Shown: positions 15,740 through 24,399, counted from the first letter of the stretch. The stretch: DNA of 41,276 bases from UBA9732 sp963606545 (GCA_963606545.1 CAVCYP010000011.1:1-41276); one strand, 5' to 3'. Program-made: numbers and translations. The notes: generated by a model not told the origin, from the sequence alone.

Positions 15740-15768
15740 ATAATAAACCCAATGGGCATTGTTTTCAA
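15740..15768 (-). promoter_or_regulatory. Promoter of serS-pncB
   Basis: Minus strand TTGAAA (15763-15768), 17 nt, TATTAT (15740-15745). The spacer holds the inverted repeat CAATG-CC-CATTG (15750-15761). Confidence 0.72.
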
Positions 15769-15771
15769 CGG

Positions 15772-16842
15772 TTATAATGTTACAGAAATGGATAATGAGT
15801 TCTCATCTAGAACATATTCCAAGGTTTTCACATCTTCTCCTGTTAAGGAAAACACAACCTCGAACAGCCTAGCATTGGTAATTAAGTCTGTTTTTGCCTC
15901 ATAAAAAGCCCTGTAATTGGAAAAACGTGCAGTGGGAACCATTCCAAGTTCTGCCGTTTGAACAAAGGCAAGTTTAACAGCTTCTACGCTGTAAGCTTCA
16001 AGTTCAAGGTTGTAATGCTTAAAGACATTCAAGCTTTCGTCTTCACAGAGGGGGATGTCCACAACATTGTCAATTATGTGAGTGTTTTGAATAAAATCCG
16101 TAGTGCAGCAGAAATAATCATAATTCAGGCTTCCAGTTGAAGCATAAAGGGACACCGCACTGGTGATATCCACGTGAGTCCAAACACCATCTATTTTAAC
16201 AAGGTTCCATTCATGTCCCAAATTGGAAGAGCTTAGAAGGCCAGAGCCCTGTTTGAGTCTTCCATTTACTGCAACACAGGGAAGGCCCAAGCACTGAAGA
16301 ATGAACTCAAAAGCCTTGGAAAAAGAAGCACACACTCCACTTCTTTTTACCATTACAGAATAAAGGCTCTGATCCATATTCATCTTGTCATACTGGCAAT
16401 TTTCAACCATCCAGACATAAAGCTTTCTGACCGTTTCATAGCTTGGTTCTATTGTTCCAAGCTCTCTGACAATCTCCAAAAGCGAGGCCTCTATCTCTTG
16501 GTTTGCAGCTTCTATCTCAGCTCTACTCATGGTGTATTCAAACTCCACATAGTGACCAGAGATAACATTATTTACATAGCTAGTAACATAGGTAAAACTG
16601 TTGGACCAAAACAGCTCAGGATGGTCTAAAACAAGACAATCATATGCTTTTTTTAGGGTATCTTGCGAAAATGAGCCACAGTTCCATTTAGACACGAGAG
16701 TGGTTATACAATCAAACATTGCCTGATAGGCCAGCTGCTCAGAGTTGGAAAGTTGGTTGTAATAGTAGTTATCAACGCCCTCCGTTGCATAGACAGAAAA
16801 AAGAGCAACTGCAATAAGAATAAAAACAAGTGCCTTGCGCAT
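15772..16842 (-). CDS. Exported transglutaminase-like protein
   Basis: A 356-residue protein with a signal peptide (MRKALVFILIAVALFSVYA) and a transglutaminase-core (papain-like) domain: the catalytic Cys in KRSGVCASFSKAFEFIL (about residue 171), His in NLGHEWNLVKIDG (about 209) and Asp in WTHVDIT (about 225). It probably acts on protein or peptide bonds in the periplasm; proteolysis or cross-linking cannot be distinguished. It abuts trmL (start and stop share a base) and lacks its own promoter. No membrane anchor or lipobox was seen. Confidence 0.85.
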   Translation of the reverse strand: MRKALVFILIAVALFSVYATEGVDNYYYNQLSNSEQLAYQAMFDCITTLVSKWNCGSFSQDTLKKAYDCLVLDHPELFWSNSFTYVTSYVNNVISGHYVEFEYTMSRAEIEAANQEIEASLLEIVRELGTIEPSYETVRKLYVWMVENCQYDKMNMDQSLYSVMVKRSGVCASFSKAFEFILQCLGLPCVAVNGRLKQGSGLLSSSNLGHEWNLVKIDGVWTHVDITSAVSLYASTGSLNYDYFCCTTDFIQNTHIIDNVVDIPLCEDESLNVFKHYNLELEAYSVEAVKLAFVQTAELGMVPTARFSNYRAFYEAKTDLITNARLFEVVFSLTGEDVKTLEYVLDENSLSISVTL

Positions 16843-17357
16843 CAGTTCTCACCACTTAGCTTACCATGTTCTTTAAGGCCAAGCCCTCCAAGTTGTCTAA
16901 GAGCTTCATAAACGGTAACAGCCACAGCATTGGACAAGTTTAGAGAACGTTTTCCTGCAAGCATTGGAATTCTAACACAACGGTCTAAATTAGCTTTCAA
17001 AATTTCTTCATCCAGCCCACAGCTTTCTCTACCAAAGCAAAGCCAGAGTTCACCCTTTTCCTCCAAAGAACTAGAAAAGTTAGTTTCCCAAAGCGAATGC
17101 CCACCTTTTTGGGACAGGAAGAACATGGAAGACTTGCTAGCCCCGTGCTGAGCAAAAAACTGCTCATCATTCTCATATTCATAAATCTCAAGACCTTCCC
17201 AATAATCAAGACCTGCTCTACGTAAATGTTTTTCATCCAAGGAATAGCCTAATGGATGAATCAAATGAAGTGCACTTGCAGTAGCACTACAGGTACGGGC
17301 TATGTTGCCGGTATTTTGAGGAATCTCGGGCTGAAACAAAACAATATTTATCTTCAT
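16842..17357 (-). CDS. trmL: tRNA (cytidine/uridine-2'-O)-methyltransferase
   Basis: A 171-residue SPOUT methyltransferase of the TrmL/SpoU family, which methylates the wobble ribose of some tRNALeu species. Motif 1 FQPEIPQNTGNIARTCSAT, motif 2 LWLCFGRESCGL and motif 3 VRIPMLAGKRSLNLSNAVAV are all intact. Length matches the family. No Shine-Dalgarno site precedes the ATG; a TATTAT element 10 nt upstream (17368-17373) would give a leader of only about 4 nt. It diverges from the gene at 17443. Residue specificity is inferred from the family. Confidence 0.94.
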   Translation of the reverse strand: MKINIVLFQPEIPQNTGNIARTCSATASALHLIHPLGYSLDEKHLRRAGLDYWEGLEIYEYENDEQFFAQHGASKSSMFFLSQKGGHSLWETNFSSSLEEKGELWLCFGRESCGLDEEILKANLDRCVRIPMLAGKRSLNLSNAVAVTVYEALRQLGGLGLKEHGKLSGEN

Positions 17358-17407
17358 TATCTAGCAAATAATACCTTTTTAGGGAAAAGTAATCCATCTA
17401 CTTTACA

Positions 17408-17436
17408 TTGCCAAATAAGCTTTTTATTAGTAGAAT
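17408..17436 (+). promoter_or_regulatory. Promoter of the glycosyltransferase-like gene
   Basis: TTGCCA (17408-17413), 17 nt, TAGAAT (17431-17436). The predicted start falls on the GTG initiation codon at 17443. Confidence 0.7.
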
Positions 17437-17442
17437 TGAAGC

Positions 17443-18345
17443 GTGGATCAAAAGTATCAGATAGTAAGTAGAAAACAAGATATAGGACGCCTCATTAACC
17501 AGCTACACAGAGAAGAGTTTTTGGCAGTTGGAATTATGGACACAGGAACAAAAGAAGATTTGATTGAATCCCTTAACTGGTTCAACCAAAACTTCAACTA
17601 CTGCCTTCACGTCATAACGCAGGCAGATAGAATTACCCAAGACCTAATGCAGGCACAATTTCCAGATGTCACCTTTATAGTCTTCCCCAAGGCGCCCTCC
17701 TTGGCAGAACGCATCAATGCACTGGCAGACGTCTGCATGACCACCTATTTCATTGTTACTCGTAGCGATACCTCTTTCATGTCCTTTGACTGGAAGCCAA
17801 TTGAGGCAAAACTCAAAGATGAGCACCACCCCGCAGTAATCTGTCCGTGGATGTTCAACAAGAGCAACGAAAAAATCCCATCCATTAGAGCCCCAAAGCT
17901 CAACGGCAAAGAGATAGACCCAATGAGCTTCATGCCCAGCTCCGAATGTGACGCAACACTCTATCCCTTCCTTGGAATTGGAGTCTACGACCGTGCTCTC
18001 TTCCAGCGCCTAAGAGGCTACGACACCAAACTCAGCGGCGCCTACTGGCAAACCATAGACTTTGGCGTTCGTTGCTGGCTCTTTGGCTATCCCGTCTACA
18101 CCTTGCCCTACATGTCTGTACTCTTCTACGGAATGCAATTTCTCATTGAAGACAGAACGGAGCAAGACGGCGTAGAACGTTTCTACACCAAAAACCTCAC
18201 CGTGAAGCAGATCAAAGGCCGCAACTACATCAAAAAAGGCTACAAAACCAGTGGCCGCGTCCTAAACGAGGAAGTCAAACCCCGCCTAGCCCTCTATAAG
18301 ACCGATTTCCAAGGGCTCTGCGACAAATGGAAAAACCCCTCCTAA
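17443..18345 (+). CDS. Glycosyltransferase family 2-like protein
   Basis: A 300-residue protein with a GT-A-type pattern: an N-terminal strand AVGIMDTGTK, LAERINALADVCMTTYFIVTRSDTSFMSFDW (a candidate metal site, RSDTSF, in place of a classical DxD), and FLGIGVYDRALFQRLRGYDTKLSGAYWQTIDFGVRCWLFGYPVY, the usual GT2 acceptor region with a G-Y/F-D and a Tyr-Trp-x3-D-F arrangement (quoted here in parts). The start is GTG and no Shine-Dalgarno site is seen. Sugar donor and acceptor are unknown. The 3' part uses mainly C-ending codons. The stop shares CTAA with the convergent phosphorylase gene. Confidence 0.6.
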   Translation: MDQKYQIVSRKQDIGRLINQLHREEFLAVGIMDTGTKEDLIESLNWFNQNFNYCLHVITQADRITQDLMQAQFPDVTFIVFPKAPSLAERINALADVCMTTYFIVTRSDTSFMSFDWKPIEAKLKDEHHPAVICPWMFNKSNEKIPSIRAPKLNGKEIDPMSFMPSSECDATLYPFLGIGVYDRALFQRLRGYDTKLSGAYWQTIDFGVRCWLFGYPVYTLPYMSVLFYGMQFLIEDRTEQDGVERFYTKNLTVKQIKGRNYIKKGYKTSGRVLNEEVKPRLALYKTDFQGLCDKWKNPS

Positions 18346-19082
18346 ACGGAAATAGCAACCTCAAGAGCAATCTTTGAAAGTTTTGTATTAACAGAATTAC
18401 TCCGTTTTCCTAGAGCCCCTGCCTGCCAGTAGTCTCCTTCAAGTTTGTCCGCAGAAAAGAGCATTTGATAGCAGTTGACCCCTCTGAATTGGCAAACCGC
18501 CATGTTTGCAGCACATTCCATTTCTACGGCAAGGCAACCTTGTTGCTTCATCATATTAACGGCAGAAGGCGTTTCTCTATAGAAAGCATCGTTGGTCCAA
18601 GTCTTGCCGCAAATAAAAGGAACACCCATATCTTTTAAGATTGAAGAAGTCTCCAAGGCGGTCTTTACCTTAATCCAGCTCTCCTCATGTGGTGCATAAT
18701 GCCAACTTGTCCCCTCATCTCTAAAAGCATAAGTTGGAACAATAATTTTGCCCTGAGTCTGACTGTCCAAGGAGCCACAGGTCCCAATACAAACAAAGCT
18801 CTTTACTCCCCTAACAATGTATTCTTCAATAAAACCGGCTGCAACGGGAGCCCCAATTGGAAGCAAAACGCAGGCCAAATCTTTTCCTTTGTACTTAAAG
18901 CCATAAACTGGACACTGTACTCCACAACGGAAAGTTGAAATAGTTTTACACTTAAACTGGTCTTTTAGGGCATTAAACAGGCTTGCAGACCATACAATAA
19001 TTGCAACTTCTGGCATAGTGTTGCGTTCTTTAATAAGTGACGACGGTTTAAGCATTTCCTCTTCATCAAAATATGGCAGCAT
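18342..19082 (-). CDS. Nucleoside phosphorylase (PNP/UDP family)
   Basis: A 246-residue enzyme of the phosphorylase superfamily 1, which splits nucleosides with phosphate into base and ribose-1-phosphate. Seen: GAPVAAGFIEEYI, CIGTCGSLD (phosphate-binding GxxG-type loop), PTYAFRDEGTSWHY (the DEG block of uridine phosphorylases) and LAVEMECAANMAVCQFRG (the purine/uridine-binding MExxA motif). GGAGG lies 5 nt before the chosen ATG; longer upstream starts would cross this site. The pattern suggests uridine-phosphorylase-like specificity, but this is not certain. It diverges from the TPR gene at 19132. Confidence 0.87.
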   Translation of the reverse strand: MLPYFDEEEMLKPSSLIKERNTMPEVAIIVWSASLFNALKDQFKCKTISTFRCGVQCPVYGFKYKGKDLACVLLPIGAPVAAGFIEEYIVRGVKSFVCIGTCGSLDSQTQGKIIVPTYAFRDEGTSWHYAPHEESWIKVKTALETSSILKDMGVPFICGKTWTNDAFYRETPSAVNMMKQQGCLAVEMECAANMAVCQFRGVNCYQMLFSADKLEGDYWQAGALGKRSNSVNTKLSKIALEVAISV

Positions 19083-19095
19083 AAAAACCTCCAAC

Positions 19096-19124
19096 TTTAC
19101 CCACATCAAAAAAAACTATATATT
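19096..19124 (+). promoter_or_regulatory. Promoter of the TPR-tsaE-tsaB-trxB unit
   Basis: TTTACC (19096-19101), 17 nt, TATATT (19119-19124). The predicted start falls within one base of ATG 19132. Confidence 0.65.
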
Positions 19125-19131
19125 GCACAGT

Positions 19132-20304
19132 ATGACAGAAAAGCTTAAAGACGTTCAATTCATTACCTTACCTGGCGACAGAAAAATAGGTGATACAGTT
19201 CTCAAAGGCAATAAGAGCCTTCCCGTACAGATTCAAGCAGGCCAAAAACCTGAAGACATAGACTTTAACAGCATTGTAGCTGGTCTAATCAAAGTCATGG
19301 CTTGGAATCCAGAAAACCCAGATTTTAACTACTACAAAGACGTACTTCTCAACCTACAGCCAAACGTAGCACAGGAGTTAAATCTTGCAGCCATATCCAA
19401 AAGCAAGAAGAAGGACTTTGACTTTGCCCAAGAGCTCATGCTGGCCGTCAAAAACATCACAGACGCCCCAGAAAGCTATATCAACCTTGCTGTCCTCTAC
19501 GCCCAAATGACCGTAGAGCTTCACAGCAAAAACGACCACGTCAAGGCCGATATGTATGACGATAAAATCATTGAAATTCTCAACGAATGTATTGAAAAGC
19601 ATCCCGGTTATGCACCGGCCTACAGTGAAATATCGGCTTTCCACATGAGGCACGGGGATATAGAGAGCGCAAGAGATAATTTGGCCCGTTACGTTAAGCT
19701 TGAGGTGGACGAGAAAAAGCGCAAACCAGCTGAAAAGACGCTGGCAAACTTCAACAAGATGCTGGACTCAAAGGACCAGATTATGTACGCCTACGACAAG
19801 ATGATGATGGGTTGTGCAGATGAGGCTATCACGGCTATTAACAAATATCTTGCAAGTGGAGAGAAGTCTTGGGAAGCTTATTTCATCAGAGGTTGGGCAA
19901 AACGCACTCTTGAGGACTTTGATGAAGCTCAAAAGGATTTGCTAGAGAGCCTTAGGCTGGAGTCAAACAACGCTGAGGTTTACAACGAGCTTTCAATTTG
20001 TGCCAGAGAAAGAGGCGACGTTGAGCTTGCCAAAAATTATCTGCAAATTGCCCTAGATTTGGATGATGAAGACATTGTTTACGTGGTAAATCTTGCTTTC
20101 TTGCACCTTGCAGATGAAGAGTACACTGAAAGTAGAGAGCTTTTGGAAAAGGCCAGAACTATTGACCCAGACGACCCTCAGCTTAAGTATTTGATTGAGC
20201 AGTATGAGAGTAAGACTGGAGATAAAATTGGTGATGTAATCAACGAGCAAGTTGTTGCAGACGAACAAATTGACGAGCTCAAAAAGAATCACGTAGAAAT
20301 CTAA
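19132..20304 (+). CDS. Tetratricopeptide repeat protein
   Basis: A 390-residue soluble protein without signal peptide. From about residue 130 on it is made of TPR-like helix pairs, for example APAYSEISAFHMRHGDIESA, AYFIRGWAKRTLEDFDEAQ, AEVYNELSICARERGDVELA and IVYVVNLAFLHLADEEYTES, each ending with the D/E-x-A turn. The tail is acidic. TPRs mediate protein contacts; the partner is not known. I chose ATG 19132, which directly follows a -10 box; an upstream frame start at 19018 lies inside the divergent gene. It is followed at 16 bp by tsaE. Confidence 0.85.
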   Translation: MTEKLKDVQFITLPGDRKIGDTVLKGNKSLPVQIQAGQKPEDIDFNSIVAGLIKVMAWNPENPDFNYYKDVLLNLQPNVAQELNLAAISKSKKKDFDFAQELMLAVKNITDAPESYINLAVLYAQMTVELHSKNDHVKADMYDDKIIEILNECIEKHPGYAPAYSEISAFHMRHGDIESARDNLARYVKLEVDEKKRKPAEKTLANFNKMLDSKDQIMYAYDKMMMGCADEAITAINKYLASGEKSWEAYFIRGWAKRTLEDFDEAQKDLLESLRLESNNAEVYNELSICARERGDVELAKNYLQIALDLDDEDIVYVVNLAFLHLADEEYTESRELLEKARTIDPDDPQLKYLIEQYESKTGDKIGDVINEQVVADEQIDELKKNHVEI

Positions 20305-20320
20305 ACAAGGAAGCTTAAGT

Positions 20321-20749
20321 ATGCATGAAGAAATAATCTGCAAAACTGAAGAGGACATGGTTAAACTGGGCAACAGGTTTGGAAAACTTGCAAAGCCTGG
20401 TATGGTAATTTCTCTTAGGGGAAGCCTTGGCGCCGGTAAAACCGTTTTTGCAAGAGGCGTTGCTAGAAGCCTAGGCATAGAAGAGGCAATTGTCAGCCCT
20501 ACTTTCACCCTAGTTCAGGAGTATGATGGCAGCCTTCCAATGTACCACATGGACCTTTACAGAATCACTTCTCAAGAAGATTTTGAGATGATTGGCGGAG
20601 AGGACATGCTCTATTCTGATGGCGTATGTCTCATAGAATGGAGCGAAATTATCAATGAAATGCTTCCACAGGACACCATTTTCATTAGTATTGCTGTAAA
20701 TTCAGATCAGAGCAGAACCGTAACAATTGATAGTAAAGAGGATAAATGA
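20321..20749 (+). CDS. tsaE: tRNA threonylcarbamoyladenosine biosynthesis ATPase TsaE
   Basis: A 142-residue P-loop ATPase that, with TsaB and TsaD, is needed for t6A37 formation in ANN-decoding tRNAs. Walker A is SLRGSLGAGKTVFARGVA (about residue 30), followed by the family block IVSPTFTLVQEYDG and YHMDLYRI (metal-binding Asp), then CLIEWSEIINEML (Walker B-like, IEW). Length is normal. AAGGAAG precedes the ATG. tsaB follows directly; tsaD is not in the window. Confidence 0.95.
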   Translation: MHEEIICKTEEDMVKLGNRFGKLAKPGMVISLRGSLGAGKTVFARGVARSLGIEEAIVSPTFTLVQEYDGSLPMYHMDLYRITSQEDFEMIGGEDMLYSDGVCLIEWSEIINEMLPQDTIFISIAVNSDQSRTVTIDSKEDK

Positions 20750-20751
20750 CC

Positions 20752-21498
20752 ATGAACATTCTTGTTACCGATACTTCATCACAAGCACTTACCGTTGCAC
20801 TTTTTACAGACTCCTTCACGGAGGTAAGAAAGTCTCAAGGAAGAAGTGTTCAGCATTCTGAGAAACTTATTCCCACTGTTGTTGAACTTTGCAAAGCTGC
20901 TAACCTAGATACAAAAGACGTTGATTTGCTTATGTGCACAAGAGGGCCAGGTTCGTTCACCGGTCTTAGAATTGGCATGGCAGCTTTTAAAGGTATGGCT
21001 TTTGCCCTAAACAAACCAATTGTTTCTGTTTCAACCCTTGAAGCCTACGCCAGTTGTGTTGAAGGCTATGAAGGTGCAATTGTTTCCGTCATTGATGCAA
21101 AAAAACAGCGCTGGTACTTAGCTGCCTTTGAAAGCTCCGTTGATAAAGACGGAAAAACTCAGCTTGAAAGACTTACCGCTGACACAGATGGAACTGAAGC
21201 AGACCTAGTAACGGCCCTTGCAAAATATGACAAGGTTTTGGTGGTTGGCCCTGATGCTACTGCCTTTACAGAAGTTCTCAAAAATCTCTATTCAATGTCC
21301 TCTGAGCTTGGCTATAAGCAAATTTTTGCAGGTACAAAGCACAATGAGGCCATTGCTTTTGCAATTAAGGAACTTGGGCTTAAGCAATATGAAGCCAAAG
21401 GTGCAGATGATATTGGGCAGGGACCTGTGTACCTTAGAAAAAGTGATGCAGAGCTTGCGTTAGAGGAAAAACTTGCAAAAGAGGCTAACAATGGATAA
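20752..21498 (+). CDS. tsaB: tRNA threonylcarbamoyladenosine biosynthesis protein TsaB
   Basis: A 248-residue ASKHA-fold pseudo-enzyme that dimerises with TsaD and scaffolds t6A synthesis. The N-terminus NILVTDTSSQALTVAL and the block CTRGPGSFTGLRIGMAAFKGMA are diagnostic. Two starts are possible: ATG 20746, overlapping the tsaE stop (ATGA), and ATG 20752, which gives the family-typical MNILVTDTS start; I prefer the latter. The C-terminus is a charged helix overlapping trxB by 8 bp. Confidence 0.94.
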   Translation: MNILVTDTSSQALTVALFTDSFTEVRKSQGRSVQHSEKLIPTVVELCKAANLDTKDVDLLMCTRGPGSFTGLRIGMAAFKGMAFALNKPIVSVSTLEAYASCVEGYEGAIVSVIDAKKQRWYLAAFESSVDKDGKTQLERLTADTDGTEADLVTALAKYDKVLVVGPDATAFTEVLKNLYSMSSELGYKQIFAGTKHNEAIAFAIKELGLKQYEAKGADDIGQGPVYLRKSDAELALEEKLAKEANNG

Positions 21499-22414
21499 AG
21501 ACTATGAAGTTATAATTGTTGGTGCAGGTCCTGCAGGTCTTGCCTGCGGACAGTACAGCGCAAGAGCCGGCCGCAAGACAGCAATGTTGGAAGAGCTTTC
21601 TACCGGTGGACAAACCATGATTATTGACGAGATTGAAAACTATCCGGGGCTTGGAAAAATCACAGGCTATGAGCTTGCAGAAAAGTTTGAGTCTCAGGCA
21701 AATGCTTTTGGCTGTCAGACCATCTATGCCTCAGTTTCAGAAATTAAGCCTCAAGAAGATGGTTCTTTCCTTCTCAAAACCAATGAAGGAGATTTCACAG
21801 CTAAGGCGGTAGTTCTTGCAACCGGGGCTAAGCACAAAGCTCTTGGAGTTCCAGGAGAAACTGAGTTAACAGGACATGGAGTTAGCTACTGTGCAACCTG
21901 TGACGGCCCATTTTTCAGAAACAAAAAGATCCTTGTCTGTGGTGGTGGAGACAGTGCCTGCCAAGAAGCAATGTATCTTGCAAAACTCACTTCAAATATC
22001 ACGGTCTGCCACAGAAGAGATAAATTCCGTGCTCAGGCTTCAATTGTAGAGGCAATGAAAAAGACCAACGGAATTAAAACCAAAATGAACACCATTGTTC
22101 TCTCTATTAACGGGGAAAACAACAAGGTTAAGTCTGTAACTTTCCTAAATAAAGAAACTGGAAATCAATACACAGAAGACTTTGATGGAGTCTTTGTTTT
22201 TGTTGGAAATAATCCACAAACTCAGCTAGTCCCCTTCTGTGCTAAAGACGAATCTGGCTTTGTAAAAACCAACAGAGAAATGATGACAAATGTTGCGGGT
22301 TTGTTTGCTGTGGGAGATGTCAGAGACACGCCGTTTAGACAAATTGTCACAGCTGCTGCTGACGGTGCAATTGCTGCTCACTACGCCAACGAATACATAG
22401 ACAAAAATTTCTGA
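21491..22414 (+). CDS. trxB: Thioredoxin reductase
   Basis: A 307-residue flavoenzyme reducing thioredoxin with NADPH. FAD-binding EVIIVGAGPAGLACGQYSAR is at the N-terminus. The redox-active CATC sits near residues 134-137, in the family-normal place. NADPH binding is by ILVCGGGDSACQEAMYL with HRRDKFRA. The last FAD block is GLFAVGDVRDTPFRQIVTAAADGAIAA (quoted in parts elsewhere in the family). ATG 21491 has GAGG 6 nt upstream inside tsaB. It is the last gene of its unit, and thioredoxin itself is not in the window. Confidence 0.95.
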   Translation: MDKDYEVIIVGAGPAGLACGQYSARAGRKTAMLEELSTGGQTMIIDEIENYPGLGKITGYELAEKFESQANAFGCQTIYASVSEIKPQEDGSFLLKTNEGDFTAKAVVLATGAKHKALGVPGETELTGHGVSYCATCDGPFFRNKKILVCGGGDSACQEAMYLAKLTSNITVCHRRDKFRAQASIVEAMKKTNGIKTKMNTIVLSINGENNKVKSVTFLNKETGNQYTEDFDGVFVFVGNNPQTQLVPFCAKDESGFVKTNREMMTNVAGLFAVGDVRDTPFRQIVTAAADGAIAAHYANEYIDKNF

Positions 22415-22415
22415 T

Positions 22416-22504
22416 TTTTAACTAAAAGAAGCCATGTTGGTGCTATTCTAGTTAGCACTCCTTTTAACTAAAAGAAGCTATGTTGGTGCTATTCTAGTTA
22501 GCAC
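22416..22504. repeat. 43-bp tandem direct repeat between trxB and tRNA-Pro
   Basis: 22416-22458 and 22462-22504 are identical except for one C/T difference. Each copy carries TTTTAACTAAAAGAAG and the inverted pair GTGCTA/TAGCAC. The right copy forms one arm and the T-run of the tRNA-Pro terminator; the left copy is a duplicate of that arm. Short stems in the left copy, followed by TCCTTTT, may also slow transcription coming from trxB. Confidence 0.85.
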
Positions 22505-22517
22505 CCAACATAGCTTC
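22474..22517 (-). terminator. Terminator of tRNA-Pro
   Basis: An 18-bp stem (474-491 with 499-517, one bulged base) with a 7-nt loop begins 6 nt beyond the tRNA, and is followed on the minus strand by TTTTAG. The stem is unusually long for a tRNA terminator; the U-run is short. Confidence 0.75.
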
Positions 22518-22522
22518 GCCCC

Positions 22523-22595
22523 TCGGGTAAAGTGGATTTGAACCACCGACCCCTTGGTCCCGAACCAAGTGCGCTAGCCCCTGCGCTACTACCCG
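22523..22595 (-). tRNA. tRNA-Pro (anticodon CGG)
   Basis: A 73-nt cloverleaf on the minus strand: acceptor CGGGTAG/TTACCCG (one G-U), D arm GCGC/GCGC, anticodon stem CTTGG/CCAAG with loop TTCGGGA (anticodon CGG, reading CCG), T arm GGTGG/CCACT with loop TTCAAAT, discriminator A. CCA is not encoded. A strong promoter and a terminator flank it. Confidence 0.96.
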
Positions 22596-22609
22596 ATAAA
22601 ACTGCCATC

Positions 22610-22638
22610 AATATAGGGTTTTTGAATTGAACTGTCAA
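22610..22638 (-). promoter_or_regulatory. Promoter of tRNA-Pro
   Basis: Minus strand TTGACA (22633-22638), exactly 17 nt, TATATT (22610-22615). The start should lie near 22603, so the 5' leader is about 8 nt. Confidence 0.82.
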
Positions 22639-22650
22639 CAATTGTTTTGA

Positions 22651-22680
22651 TTGACACTATACGCAATATAATGATATTTT
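22651..22680 (+). promoter_or_regulatory. Likely promoter of the parvulin gene
   Basis: TTGACA (22651-22656), 18 nt, TATTTT (22675-22680). An extended -10 TGC-TAAAAT at 22706-22714 is an alternative, giving a shorter leader; both lie before the GAGGT site. Confidence 0.5.
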
Positions 22681-22734
22681 GTATGAAGTGTCCAACTTTG
22701 GACCGTGCTAAAATTAATTTAAAAGAGGTCTTCC

Positions 22735-24306
22735 ATGGCAGATAAGAATGTCCCTTCAGAGGAAACAAAAAACGAAGAACAGAAAGCAACACTGAAGGTA
22801 ATGGAAACAAAACCAAAAAAGGCTAAGAAAGACAGCGAACCTTGGACTGTAAAGAAAATTCTTACAACAGTTATCATTGCAATCCTCGCCCTCCTTATGA
22901 TTGGAAGCCTTTACTACATCATTGTTATGATATCTCAGAGCAAGAGCGAAAACGCCAACGCTTGGGGCTACTATGATGGAGAGGCAATTAAGATTGAAAC
23001 CAACAACGTGTTCTACAACACGCTTATGAGCGACAGCAATTTCCAGACAGCTTATGCTAGCGGAGATTATTCAACAATAATGCAGAGCTACTACTCAGCT
23101 TATCAGCAGCAGGTCATTTTCACAGCAATCTCCAAAGATGCAAAAGCAGCAAAGATTGCAACCCCACAAAAGCTTGTTGACCAGATGATTCTTGATGCTG
23201 GCGTTTACAATGATGAAGATGGAAATTTCAGCGAAGAAGTTTACAAGGGCACCGCTGATGCAAATAAGATTCTTGTTAATTCCTACTACACAAGCCTCTA
23301 TCCTTATCAGGTAGTGCTTTCAGATTATGCTTCTGCAATTGTAGCTGATGAAGAAAAAGACTTTGTTGAAGAGCTTGCAAGCAAGACAAGATCTTTTGAT
23401 TACTTTGTAGTTGATTACAAGGCTTATCCAAATGAGCTTGCTGCAGAATATGGCAATGCAAATGCAGACCTCTTCAAGAGCGTCAGCCTTTCAATTCTTT
23501 CTAACTCTGATGAAGAGAAAATCAACCAAGCTTACACAGACCTCAATTCAGGTCTTGCTTGGGCAGATGAAGTTTCCCTCTACTCTACAGATTCTTATGC
23601 TTCTGAGGGTGGCGTAGCTGGTGAAATCAAGATGTATGCTCTTGCTGCTACTCTTTCAGATTCTGCAGATCTTGATAAGATTGTTGCAACAGAAATGGGA
23701 AGCTACACAGAACCAATTAAGACAACCTCTGGTTGGGCAATTTACAAGATTGATTCAAAGGTTGTTCCAGCAGACTTCACCAATGAAGAAACCCTTCTTG
23801 ATGTTAAGTCCTACATCAACAGCAACGAAGCTGAAACCATTACTTCTTATGTTGAATCTCAGGTTTCAACAATTGCTGAACTTGCTCAGACAGATTTTGA
23901 AGCTGCAGCAGATTCTTGCAATGCAACCATCAATACCGTTTCTTCTGTTTCTAACAACATTGGTGAAAGCCAGTACATCTTAGGTCTTGAGTCCTATGAT
24001 ACAAATGGCTACCTTGCTACTGCAGTTGAAGATGAGAAGGTTTCAAGAGAGCTCTTTACAGCAGAAGCAGGCTATGTAACTGGTGCTCTTACCAGTGGTG
24101 ACACTTATGTAATTGCAAAGGTTACAGACGTTAATAATGAAGATACTTCTATGTCTTCAATTATTGATGTCTATTACAGCTACTATGGACCATATCAGGT
24201 TCAGACAGATAAGATGTATGCAATCCTTCTTAGTGACAAGTTTGAAGATAACTTCTATACCCAGTTCTGGACACAGCTCTTCTCTTCAAGCACAACAACC
24301 AACTAA
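22735..24306 (+). CDS. Membrane-anchored peptidyl-prolyl isomerase (parvulin/SurA-like)
   Basis: A 523-residue protein: a charged cytoplasmic N-terminus (about 1-40, lysine- and glutamate-rich), one transmembrane helix (about 42-66) and a long extracytoplasmic part. The helical SurA-like N-domain leads to a parvulin-type region around AWADEVSLYSTDSYASEGGVAGEIKMYAL and GWAIYKIDSKV; some parvulin active-site positions look altered. A second related half follows (about 380-520), ending in SSSTTTN. It likely helps fold exported proteins, as PrsA/SurA/PpiD do. GAGGT precedes the ATG, and a good terminator follows. Confidence 0.78.
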   Translation: MADKNVPSEETKNEEQKATLKVMETKPKKAKKDSEPWTVKKILTTVIIAILALLMIGSLYYIIVMISQSKSENANAWGYYDGEAIKIETNNVFYNTLMSDSNFQTAYASGDYSTIMQSYYSAYQQQVIFTAISKDAKAAKIATPQKLVDQMILDAGVYNDEDGNFSEEVYKGTADANKILVNSYYTSLYPYQVVLSDYASAIVADEEKDFVEELASKTRSFDYFVVDYKAYPNELAAEYGNANADLFKSVSLSILSNSDEEKINQAYTDLNSGLAWADEVSLYSTDSYASEGGVAGEIKMYALAATLSDSADLDKIVATEMGSYTEPIKTTSGWAIYKIDSKVVPADFTNEETLLDVKSYINSNEAETITSYVESQVSTIAELAQTDFEAAADSCNATINTVSSVSNNIGESQYILGLESYDTNGYLATAVEDEKVSRELFTAEAGYVTGALTSGDTYVIAKVTDVNNEDTSMSSIIDVYYSYYGPYQVQTDKMYAILLSDKFEDNFYTQFWTQLFSSSTTTN

Positions 24307-24329
24307 GAAATAATAACAACACAAATCAA

Positions 24330-24363
24330 AAGGCCATTGCACAAAGCAGTGGCCTTATTTTTT
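24330..24363 (+). terminator. Terminator of the parvulin gene
   Basis: Stem AAGGCCATTGC (330-340) with GCAGTGGCCTT (346-356), loop ACAAA, one G-U pair, followed by ATTTTTT. Confidence 0.9.
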
Positions 24364-24399
24364 ACTGCACAACTGTCAAAACTGTTGTATTCTTAAAGA

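Noticed and set aside
15700..15771. T-box-like leader before serS
   Set aside because: The predicted leader is only about 30 nt, with no specifier or antiterminator elements.
20053..20508. 151-residue minus-strand frame over the TPR/tsaE junction
   Set aside because: Antisense to two recognised genes, no Shine-Dalgarno site, no family resemblance.
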